The translations under genes and the position numbers were made by a program. A stretch of DNA of 64,000 bases from NCBI GenBank assembly GCA_964452045.1, contig CAYVKM010000010.1, positions 8,024 to 72,023 of the forward strand. The letters run 5' to 3'. Origin of the DNA: CAYVKM01 sp964452045. GTDB taxonomy: Bacteria; Calditrichota; Calditrichia; RBG-13-44-9. A model generated the notes under the pieces. That model saw only the letters and a program-made list of their open reading frames with translations. It did not search any database and was not told where the DNA came from. Shown in pieces: positions 35,716-43,441 of the stretch (its first letter is position 1; each line of letters begins with the position of its first letter).

Positions 35716-35827
35716 GCAACAAAATTAAATGTTAAAGGAAAAATTAAATATAATTTCACTGAATATGTTATATTTGTAACACAAGGACATTAAAATCGTA
35801 AATGAGAAAGCATAGGTAATCGAAGCC

Positions 35828-37429
35828 ATGAAAAAATCATATTTCAATATGCACTTTAGGCTCCGTTTTAATAACCAGATCGAATTTCTATTTCCTGCAA
35901 TATTAGTAACATTAATGTTTACCAACCTTTTTCAGGTAAATGCCCAGGGAATTAATCGCTCCAATGGATTTGGTGTTCGAGGAACGGTTTGGAAACATAG
36001 CTCTATCACAGAACGAACCTCGTTCGGCGAAGTCAGTGTCGAGGGAAGTGGTGAGTTATATTTCTTCCATCGTTTAAAAAATCAGTGGTTCCTGGAAACT
36101 AGCATTGGGGGAGTCGATCGGACAAAAATTTCCGGTAGCACGGTCGATACCCGATCTATTGTTCCTTTTCTTTTCGGGGCCCGTTACGATTTGCTCTCAC
36201 CCGCACAAAACAGTCCTTATCAACCTTATGTTTCCTTCGGTGCAGGAACCTATTGGATTTCCAGAGCAGTGGTTTCCGGTAGTGTCATTGCCGAAAACGA
36301 TGCCAAGTTAGGTCTCCATATCGGCAGCGGATTGAATATAATCCTGAAAAGCTGGTTTGCTCTGAACACTGATATCAAATATCATTTTGTTAATTTTGGT
36401 TCGGATTTGGATGATTTAAGCGGATTTGAGTTAGGCCTGGGATTTAGCTTTATGTGGGGCAAGAAACGGGAGATATTCCGGATCAGGGAGACCAAACTGA
36501 TTATCCAGGACATCTATCCGGCCTACTATCAGTTTTATAATATCTATCCCCTTGCCCTGGTGACGGTGGAAAACACTGCAGGTTATCCGATTGAAGTAAA
36601 CCTGCGCTGCAAAGTCACCCCATTTTCCAGCCGAATCAAGGAAAGCGGTTTCATCAAGATTGAAAAGGGGGAATCGAAGGATTTGCCGGCCACCGCTATA
36701 TTCGGTCCGGAAATTACCGAGATCGCAGTCCGGGAACCAGCAGTACTGGATATCGAAGTTGAAGGCCGGGCCGGGACAACCCTGATCCAGGAGATCAGCA
36801 GCCAGGTAACCATACATACCCGAAATTCCTGGGACGGTGAAATGGATAAGCTCAGGTTCTTCGTAACGCCCGATAATCCCAAAATCCTTCTTTATACCCG
36901 CAAGTTGATGGAGGGATTGCCTGACTCTCTCAATCCCACGGGAAAAAATTTCCTTGCCGCAAAAACTATTTTTGAGGATTTACGCAGAAGAGGAATCCGC
37001 TACCAGAGCGATCCCAATATCCCCTTTTACCAGGATGACCGGGTTCAGTTTGCTGATGAAACGATGGATATTGGCAGCGGGGATTGTGACGATCTGGTTG
37101 TATTGTACGGTTCTCTTCTGGAAAGTCTGGGAATTAATACTGCATTTATTCAGGTAAAAGATCCGGAAAAATCTCTAGCGCACCTTTTTTTAATTTTCGA
37201 TACCGGAATACCTGCGGAAAATTCCAATCTGATAAGCAGTAATGAAAAACGATATATCCTTCGGGAAGAAGAACCCGGGAAAAAGACAGTCTGGTTACCA
37301 GTGGAAACCACGCTTATTGCTTCAGGATTTGACCAGGCCTGGGATACCGGTGCACTCAACTATTTACAAGAAGCAAAAATCAGGAACGGGATTTCAGAGG
37401 GATGGGTTCAGATCTTCGATATAAGATAA
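35828..37429 (+). CDS. Outer-membrane beta-barrel fused to a transglutaminase-like domain
   Basis: 533 residues in three parts. After a signal sequence (cleavage near QVNAQG), residues 40-220 form a beta-barrel homologous to the protein at 34331. Residues 225-340 look like an immunoglobulin-type beta domain (LVTVENTAGYPIEVNLRC; ending in the ISSQVTIHTRNSWDG region). Residues 345-533 are a transglutaminase-like domain: GSGDCDDLVVLYGSLLESLG with Cys420, LAHLFLIFDTG with His452, and WLPVETTLI with Glu493, a plausible Cys-His-acid triad. The enzyme part could cross-link or cleave envelope proteins. A barrel and a thiol hydrolase-type domain in one chain is unusual. The gene is 112 bases after the PorT-like gene and 19 before the FecR gene. 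Confidence 0.87.
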   Translation: MKKSYFNMHFRLRFNNQIEFLFPAILVTLMFTNLFQVNAQGINRSNGFGVRGTVWKHSSITERTSFGEVSVEGSGELYFFHRLKNQWFLETSIGGVDRTKISGSTVDTRSIVPFLFGARYDLLSPAQNSPYQPYVSFGAGTYWISRAVVSGSVIAENDAKLGLHIGSGLNIILKSWFALNTDIKYHFVNFGSDLDDLSGFELGLGFSFMWGKKREIFRIRETKLIIQDIYPAYYQFYNIYPLALVTVENTAGYPIEVNLRCKVTPFSSRIKESGFIKIEKGESKDLPATAIFGPEITEIAVREPAVLDIEVEGRAGTTLIQEISSQVTIHTRNSWDGEMDKLRFFVTPDNPKILLYTRKLMEGLPDSLNPTGKNFLAAKTIFEDLRRRGIRYQSDPNIPFYQDDRVQFADETMDIGSGDCDDLVVLYGSLLESLGINTAFIQVKDPEKSLAHLFLIFDTGIPAENSNLISSNEKRYILREEEPGKKTVWLPVETTLIASGFDQAWDTGALNYLQEAKIRNGISEGWVQIFDIR

Positions 37430-37448
37430 AAGATATAAGGAGAAAGAA

Positions 37449-38174
37449 ATGAAAATTACCAACTATAAAACATATGTAATTGTCTTGTTGCTAAGTACCT
37501 TTGCCTTCGTCTATCAAGCCCTGTCCATGGAAGTCAAAATTATCAAGATTTCGGGAGAGGTAAAGATCCGTCATGGGGTGGAAGAATTTTGGCAAGCCGC
37601 TTCACTGGGCATCATTCTGAAAGATATTGATTCGATCCTGACCGGGGAGAATGGTGAAGTTACGCTCCAGGTTGATGAAGGCCGGCAATTTCACCTCGGA
37701 CCAAACAGTATTTTGGATATTGCCGATTTACGGGAAATCTCAGAACAGGAACTATTCCTGTATCTGGTGAAATCCAAACTTGGCAAAGTTGATAAACGGA
37801 ACGGAAAAACACCCTTACGGATCGGAAATGTGAGTGTTGTGCATGGTGCCTATCAGGATACGGCACAACAGGAAGTGACGCAAACATCTCTGGAGACGGA
37901 GGAACAACTCAAAAATGGGATTCGTGCTTTGTATACCCAGCACTATTATCCCAATACGATCCTCAAAATCAATAAATCCATCGAGGATCAAAATGTACCG
38001 GATCAATGCGGGGAATTGCACTATTACCTGGGCAGCTCATTCGAAAAATTAGATAAACCCGGCCAGGCTATTGATGCCTTCGAAAAAGCAGTTCAGCAAG
38101 GCAAATCCGGCAATTGTACCGGAATCGAATGGGCTGAGAAAGCAGAAAACAGCCTACTCAGATTAAAACAGTAA
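37449..38174 (+). CDS. Secreted FecR-domain protein with C-terminal TPR
   Basis: 241 residues with a signal peptide ending near YQALSM and an AAGGAG ribosome site. Residues 28-130 fit the FecR domain: VKIIKISGEVKIRHGVEEFW, ILKDIDSILTGENGEVTLQV and FHLGPNSILDIADL. Residues 160-241 carry a tetratricopeptide pair, seen in HYYLGSSFEKLDKPGQAIDA. It lacks the membrane helix and cytoplasmic part of an anti-sigma factor, so it is not an iron-citrate regulator; exported FecR proteins of this kind are often found beside CHASE2 sensors. A role as a periplasmic partner of the upstream CHASE2 activator is inference. Confidence 0.85.
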   Translation: MKITNYKTYVIVLLLSTFAFVYQALSMEVKIIKISGEVKIRHGVEEFWQAASLGIILKDIDSILTGENGEVTLQVDEGRQFHLGPNSILDIADLREISEQELFLYLVKSKLGKVDKRNGKTPLRIGNVSVVHGAYQDTAQQEVTQTSLETEEQLKNGIRALYTQHYYPNTILKINKSIEDQNVPDQCGELHYYLGSSFEKLDKPGQAIDAFEKAVQQGKSGNCTGIEWAEKAENSLLRLKQ

Positions 38175-38218
38175 TTTTTTTAACAGATTAATATCAACCA
38201 TTGCAGAGGAGAATAAAA

Positions 38219-39097
38219 ATGAAAACCTTAATATCATACAAGAAAAGAAACTTTCTTTATCTAACTACCCTGTTTATCGCTTTAATAATTAATGCCTGTT
38301 TGATTGATCCACATGACGATAACCATACAAATGTGAGTAACACTCGTTACTCGGCGTACGAAGAGTTCGACTTCAAATTCGAAGTGCTTGAGCGGGAATA
38401 TCTGGACTTATGCGCTATCAGCGGCTCAATTGAAATAACTGGCGTGGCTGATCTGGATTCTGTCCATATCTGGGGAGAGCGCCGGGTTGAATCGGAAAGT
38501 ACCAGGGACGCCAGAGCACATCTGGAATTACTGCAGGTTAATATTGAGCAGTATATCGATGGCATAAAAGTAGAAACTGAACAGCCGGATCAAACCAACG
38601 GCAGGAATTATCTGGTCTATTACCATATTCTTGTTCCGGAAAGTTGGATGGTAAACGTTTATAGTGTCAACGGCGTATGTGAGGTCAGTTCAATAGCCAA
38701 CACTGTGAAGATAAGCAGCACCAATGGTGATTTGATTCTTGAGGACATTTCAGGAGATGTAACAGCAGGATTAACGAATGGTAATCTGATCCTGAAGAAT
38801 TATTATGGTAACATTGTGGGCAGCGTAGTTAATGGCGCTATCACCTGCCATATGACCCTCCCCGATTCGGGATACTGCAAACTCAGTACAGTAAATGGGC
38901 CAATCGCACTTAACATCCCGACCGAAACTTCCGCATACCTGTCCGCCTCAGTTGTAAATGGCGGTATTTCCATCACAAATCTGGAAATCCAGAATATGGT
39001 AACCACACCAAAATCAGTACAGGGCCGCTTAGGCGATGGCAATGGAAATATAGAATTGGGCACAGTAAACGGGGCGATTGGCGTCACCGGATATTAA
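38219..39097 (+). CDS. DUF4097-like beta-helix lipoprotein
   Basis: 292 residues from the ATG at 38219 (GAGGAGA upstream). The lipobox ends LIINAC at about residue 25. The C-terminal 180 residues are a regular beta-helix with an Asn-Gly turn every 18-22 residues: SVNGVCEV, STNGDLIL, LTNGNLIL, VVNGAITC, TVNGPIAL, VVNGGISI and TVNGAIGV. This periodicity is typical of DUF4097 putative adhesins, which often sit in envelope-stress operons. It is the last gene of the five-gene block; a terminator follows 43 bases after the stop. Confidence 0.82.
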   Translation: MKTLISYKKRNFLYLTTLFIALIINACLIDPHDDNHTNVSNTRYSAYEEFDFKFEVLEREYLDLCAISGSIEITGVADLDSVHIWGERRVESESTRDARAHLELLQVNIEQYIDGIKVETEQPDQTNGRNYLVYYHILVPESWMVNVYSVNGVCEVSSIANTVKISSTNGDLILEDISGDVTAGLTNGNLILKNYYGNIVGSVVNGAITCHMTLPDSGYCKLSTVNGPIALNIPTETSAYLSASVVNGGISITNLEIQNMVTTPKSVQGRLGDGNGNIELGTVNGAIGVTGY

Positions 39098-39140
39098 AAA
39101 TCAAAAACCTAAGTGCAGCTAGATTAAGCATATACTATAG

Positions 39141-39177
39141 AAGGAGTGGTTCTCAATCAAATGCCACTCCTTTTTTA
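39141..39177 (+). terminator. Intrinsic terminator closing the envelope operon
   Basis: AAGGAGTGG (39141-39149) pairs with CCACTCCTT (39164-39172) around a 14-base loop, followed by a run of six T (39171-39176). It marks the end of the transcript that starts at the sigma-54-like promoter. Confidence 0.85.
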
Positions 39178-39244
39178 TTCTATACAATTTAAGTATATCA
39201 CAGCGATCAATATTTTTTAGTAAACACATTGGTATTATCCTCTT

Positions 39245-39466
39245 CCCCCTTAATAAAGGGGGTCAGGTGTCATCATTTTTTGGTTCTGTTTATTTCAAAT
39301 TAGATGATTCAAATACCAATCATATATACACTGTTTTCATATTTCTCTCCAGATCCGATATTGCAAATATTAAAATTGTAACACAATACTTCGAATCCTC
39401 TTTTTCAATTTATATCAATTACAAAAAGAATAACACAACCCCCTTTATCCCCCTTTCGAAGGGGGA
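39245..39466. repeat. AT-rich spacer flanked by C-run/G-run hairpins; possible miniature element
   Basis: The 500-base gap between 39097 and 39596 contains no supportable gene. Two unusual GC-rich motifs stand in it: CCCCC-TTAATAAA-GGGGG at 39245-39262, and CCCCCTTTAT followed by TCCCCCTT-TCG-AAGGGGGA at 39439-39466. They bound about 175 bases of very AT-rich DNA. The shared CCCCCTTTAT/AATAAAGGGGG theme suggests inverted termini of a miniature transposable or repetitive intergenic element. The small frame inside (39267-39473) reads through the repeat and ends in a peptide typical of such spurious translations. Confidence 0.5.
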
Positions 39467-39595
39467 TTTTTAAAATAAGCTGGTATAAATCTTATTATGA
39501 GGAGTGGGTTTAATTCAATATAGGGAAATTTGAAATGAACCTTACGATTGAGATGGGCGGATGTCAGAAATTAAAATATATAATTCCCATCAAAT

Positions 39596-40501
39596 TCAAC
39601 GGATAATCCTGGTTTGTATCCGGGTAACCCGCAAAATACTGAGGAAAAGTATTGCCACACCTATCCACTGAACACTGTTCAAAATATTACCCCGGATAAC
39701 ATACTCCAGAATAACAGCGGTCAGGGGGAAAGCCAATTCGCAAATAGTGGCAACGGAAGCAGTAATACTTTTCAAGCCATAATAGTAGAGAAATATGGCC
39801 GTTCCACCGGTTGAGAAAGCAATGAGGAGAAATATGAAAACCTGGGTTCTGGTTATCTGGGAAACCTGCAGAATGATACCGGAAGAGGAAACGATGATCA
39901 ACATGATAATAGTCGTCATCAGAAAGCGCAAATAGGTCCCCATCTGATAATCCACATTCTTCAGGCCTCGTTTGCTGAAAACCGTAGAAGCGCCGAAACT
40001 GATTGAGGCAATCAGGGCAAACAAAGCTGCAATTGCTGTTTTATTGCCGGTGCTTAATAGTGGCAGATTCAAACCAAAGGTCATCAGATAGGCACCGAAC
40101 AGAGCGACACCAGCCCAGAGAAAAAAAATCCGGGGTAAACGCTCTTTCAGAAGCAGAGCGGCCAGAATCAAGGCAAAAACAGGTTGCAGCTTTTGGATCA
40201 GAATCACAATCGACAAATTTACAAAATTGACATAAAATAAGGCCCGGGTGATGGCCATGGTTCCTATAGCACCGCCAAACAGCGCAATGCCAAGAAAAGC
40301 CAGCCAGTCTTTCGGTTTAAGGGATTTTAGTTCAGGAATTTTTTTAAAAAAGTATGGGGACAGCAGGACAGCCACAATCCCGCTTTCAATGAAGACCACA
40401 AGTGGCACAGGAAGACTATAAAGAGCCGGACGAAGAATGATGCCATCCACACCCCATAAGCTGGCAGCAACAATCACAAAAAACGGGGCCAAGCGATTCA
40501 T
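39596..40501 (-). CDS. EamA/DMT-family transporter
   Basis: 301 residues with ten membrane helices in two EamA repeats. It opens FFVIVAASLWGVDGIILRPA, and the second repeat starts ALFALIASISFGASTVFSKR with the typical Gly-Ala-rich first helix, ending FPLTAVILEYVIRG followed by WIGVAILFLSILRV. Drug/metabolite transporters of this kind export amino acids or other metabolites; the substrate cannot be predicted. The start is 45 bases after the miaB stop and the strand is the same, so mtaB, miaB and this gene may form one transcript. Confidence 0.9.
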   Translation of the reverse strand: MNRLAPFFVIVAASLWGVDGIILRPALYSLPVPLVVFIESGIVAVLLSPYFFKKIPELKSLKPKDWLAFLGIALFGGAIGTMAITRALFYVNFVNLSIVILIQKLQPVFALILAALLLKERLPRIFFLWAGVALFGAYLMTFGLNLPLLSTGNKTAIAALFALIASISFGASTVFSKRGLKNVDYQMGTYLRFLMTTIIMLIIVSSSGIILQVSQITRTQVFIFLLIAFSTGGTAIFLYYYGLKSITASVATICELAFPLTAVILEYVIRGNILNSVQWIGVAILFLSILRVTRIQTRIIR

Positions 40502-40546
40502 AAGATATCATCAAAATTTGAACTGGTGATTAAAAAACAGGAATTT

Positions 40547-41863
40547 TTAAAAATCCTCAATTACCAACCCTTTCAATACATTGGCGGTGGCATCGGTAAT
40601 CTTTACTCTCACATAATCCCCTTTGTGGTATTCCCCGGCGGGAAAAATAACCAGCTTGTTTCCATCATTACGGCCCTGAAAATCATGAGGAGACCTGCGA
40701 GTATTTTCTTCTTCGATGAGAATATCCTGAAGGTCCCCGATATGGGAAGAGTTTTTCTTAAGGGATATCTGGTTTTGTAAAACATTAAGCCGGATGATTC
40801 GGGACTTCTTCTTTTCCTCAGGAACATCATCGGTATATTTTCTGGCAGCTATGGTTCCCGGACGTTCTGAATATTTAAAAATAAAGGCAGAATCGAATTC
40901 CACGGATTTTAGAACCTGATAGGTATCTTCAAATTCCTGATCCGTTTCAGTGGCGAATCCAACAATGACATCAGTGGTCAGGATAATATCTGGATAATGA
41001 TTCCGGATGTCATCCACCAGCGCTAAAAATTCTTCCCGGGTGTAGGTGCGATTCATGATATCCAAAATACGGGTATTTCCGGCTTGCATTGGCAGGTGGA
41101 TGTGTTTACAAACTTTTGGATTTTCAGCGACCACATGCAGGAGTGAATGAGGAAAATCTTTCGGATGAGGAGACATGAACCGGATACGCTCAATGCCATT
41201 TACCCGGCTCACTTTTTCCAGTAAGTAGGCAAAATCTTTACCCTGATAATTATATGAATTAACATTTTGCCCAAGTAATGTTACCTGCTTAAATCCCTCA
41301 TCCACCAACCTCTTAACTTCATCCACGATATTTTCCGGGGAACGACTCCTCTCCCGTCCACGGGTATAGGGCACCACACAAAAAGTACAAAAATTGTTGC
41401 AACCCCGCATCACCGCAATCCAGGCATTTACTCCCCCAATCCTTTTGGGATAAACATCTGAGTAATCCTCAAATTCCGATAAAGTTACATCGTAAGCGTT
41501 CCTTCCGGTTTTCTCAACTTCCTCTATTAATCCGGGCAACCGTTTATAGCTGTCCGGTCCAACCACGAAATCGAGCTTCAGATGATGATCTTCCAGCAAC
41601 GATTTCCGGAAGTTGGTAGCCATACACCCCAGAACACCGATCAGAACCGCTTTGCCATTACTATTTTGCCGGATGGTATGAATCCGGTTGTACACCTTGC
41701 GATTGGCATTTTCCCGCACTGAACAGGTATTGAGCATAACCACATCGGCGTCCGATTCTTTTTCCACAAAACCGTAATTCGCTTCAGACAACACCGCTCT
41801 GACCAACTCGGTATCGTATTCATTCATCTGACAGCCATATGTCTCTATATAAACTCTTTTCAT
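40547..41863 (-). CDS. miaB: tRNA-2-methylthio-N6-dimethylallyladenosine synthase MiaB
   Basis: 438 residues. Adds the 2-methylthio group to i6A37 in tRNAs that read UNN codons. The N-terminal UPF0004 domain opens with the MiaB hallmark ETYGCQMNEYD and has cluster cysteines Cys11, Cys47 and Cys80; the radical-SAM domain has Cys155, Cys159 and Cys162 in GCNNFCTFCVVPYTRGRE; a C-terminal TRAM domain ends the protein. All six cluster cysteines are present. It lies downstream of mtaB on the same strand with a 101-base gap. Confidence 0.96.
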   Translation of the reverse strand: MKRVYIETYGCQMNEYDTELVRAVLSEANYGFVEKESDADVVMLNTCSVRENANRKVYNRIHTIRQNSNGKAVLIGVLGCMATNFRKSLLEDHHLKLDFVVGPDSYKRLPGLIEEVEKTGRNAYDVTLSEFEDYSDVYPKRIGGVNAWIAVMRGCNNFCTFCVVPYTRGRERSRSPENIVDEVKRLVDEGFKQVTLLGQNVNSYNYQGKDFAYLLEKVSRVNGIERIRFMSPHPKDFPHSLLHVVAENPKVCKHIHLPMQAGNTRILDIMNRTYTREEFLALVDDIRNHYPDIILTTDVIVGFATETDQEFEDTYQVLKSVEFDSAFIFKYSERPGTIAARKYTDDVPEEKKKSRIIRLNVLQNQISLKKNSSHIGDLQDILIEEENTRRSPHDFQGRNDGNKLVIFPAGEYHKGDYVRVKITDATANVLKGLVIEDF

Positions 41864-41964
41864 TTTATCTAAATTATCTTTAATTCATCGAAATTAAGTT
41901 TTCAACTGCATGGTACATTAAAAGTTTTCAGAGAAGACTTTAATCCATCAGAAATAACCACACA

Positions 41965-43251
41965 TTAAAGCAACTTCCCGATAATAGTGTTCTTTTCATT
42001 CGATTCCAATTGAACGGGTAATATCTGGTTTTGCAGGTCGTTTTCTGATTTCACTTTAACCCGAACATAGGTATCGGTTAATCCCGTCCAGTATCCCCTC
42101 TTGAGCTGTTCAAAAAGTACTGTCTGAATGGTACCGAGTTGTCTTTGCAGATAGACCCGTCTTTTCCGGTCACTCAATTCCCGTAATCGCCTGCTGCGCT
42201 GTTCAATGATCTCCGGAGACACCTTGGCTTCCAATTTTCTGCTTTTTGCCCAGGGTCTTTCCGAATAACTAAAAACATGGAAATAGGCCAGATTAGCATT
42301 CAACAGATACTGGAAGGTCTGCTCAAAATGAGCGTCAGACTCGCCAGGAAATCCCACAATCACGTCTGTACCCAGGCAAATACCGGGAACCCGGTGCTGA
42401 ACCTGGTTGATAAACTCATCAAATTCCCGGACTGTATAACGGCGATTCATCTTTTGTAATATTTCATCGCTGCCACTTTGCAAAGGAATGTGCAAATAGC
42501 GGCATAATTTCGAATCCTGGCTCATCAGCTGAAGAAGTTCGGTGGGAATCGTGGTTGGTTCTATGGAAGAGATACGCAAACGATCCAACCCTTCCAGATT
42601 CACCAATCCCTGTATCACCTCCATAATCGACTTATCCTGATAACGGTATGTTCCCACATTTATACCGGTAAGGACAATCTCCCGGTGTCCGGCTTCAGTC
42701 AGCTGTTTTGCTTCCCGGAAAATATCTCCATATTCCCGGCTTCGGGTACGGCCCCGGGCATAGGGTATAACACAGAACGAACAGAAAAAATCGCAGCCAT
42801 CCTGGATCTTCAGATTAGCCCGGGTATGCTGCCGGTCAATACCTGCCGCAGGCATGGTAAAACTCCGGCGCGATATAACCGGGGTAATGACTTCCGGATG
42901 AGAGACGTTCCTTTTGGCTTTAAGAATACCGGCAAAATCCATTTTTTTAGCATTTCCAACCACCCACTGGACATTGGGTAATTCCAGCAATTTTTCCCGC
43001 TGGATCTGCGCCTGACAGCCAACCAGGGCAATTTTTGCTCCGGGAGAATTCCGGTTTATTTTATTGACCACCTTGCGGGTATCGGCATCTCCGTTCTGGG
43101 TAACCGTGCAGGTATTCACCACCACCACTTCCGCATCCTTGTTAAACGGGACCACCCGAAAGCCCTGCTGTTCAAAACTTTTCTGCAGGATAGCGGTTTC
43201 TGCCTGGTTTAACCTGCATCCCAAAGTATAAAATGATACGCGATCCGACAT
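41965..43251 (-). CDS. mtaB: tRNA t6A37 methylthiotransferase MtaB
   Basis: 428 residues. Converts t6A37 to ms2t6A37 in tRNAs reading ANN codons. The first motif FYTLGCRLNQAET separates MtaB (GCRLN/GCKVN) from MiaB (GCQMN). Cluster cysteines are Cys12, Cys48 and Cys79, and the radical-SAM set is Cys153, Cys157 and Cys160 in GCDFFCSFCVIPYARGRTRS. The substrate-side sequences LQSGSDEILQKMNRRYT and DVIVGFPGES are typical of the family. The TRAM-type C-terminus is short. With miaB it makes an uncommon adjacent pair of paralogous methylthiotransferases. Confidence 0.95.
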   Translation of the reverse strand: MSDRVSFYTLGCRLNQAETAILQKSFEQQGFRVVPFNKDAEVVVVNTCTVTQNGDADTRKVVNKINRNSPGAKIALVGCQAQIQREKLLELPNVQWVVGNAKKMDFAGILKAKRNVSHPEVITPVISRRSFTMPAAGIDRQHTRANLKIQDGCDFFCSFCVIPYARGRTRSREYGDIFREAKQLTEAGHREIVLTGINVGTYRYQDKSIMEVIQGLVNLEGLDRLRISSIEPTTIPTELLQLMSQDSKLCRYLHIPLQSGSDEILQKMNRRYTVREFDEFINQVQHRVPGICLGTDVIVGFPGESDAHFEQTFQYLLNANLAYFHVFSYSERPWAKSRKLEAKVSPEIIEQRSRRLRELSDRKRRVYLQRQLGTIQTVLFEQLKRGYWTGLTDTYVRVKVKSENDLQNQILPVQLESNEKNTIIGKLL

Positions 43252-43387
43252 CAGGTTTTTATTTCCTTTTTAATTGGGCAGGAATATAAAAAAAACTTTA
43301 TGGCAATTCAAATATCGAATTATATGAACAGATGAAATTTCTTGAGTTACCTTGATAAATTTCAAAATCAGCTGAAATTATTCACGC

Positions 43388-43416
43388 TTGACATCTTTCG
43401 GGAAGGTAGGTTAATT
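43388..43416 (+). promoter_or_regulatory. Candidate sigma-70-type promoter for pncB
   Basis: A perfect -35 hexamer TTGACA at 43388-43393 is followed by a 17-base spacer and a weak -10 TTAATT at 43411-43416. The predicted start lies about 20 bases before the pncB ATG. The -35 and spacing are good, but the -10 matches only half the consensus, so the call is tentative. Confidence 0.35.
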
Positions 43417-43441
43417 TATTGGAAAACCCGAAAGCACTCCG

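Noticed and set aside
39267..39473. 68-codon frame inside the repeat block
   Set aside because: It reads through the C-run/G-run palindromes and ends in a peptide typical of spurious translation of intergenic repeats.
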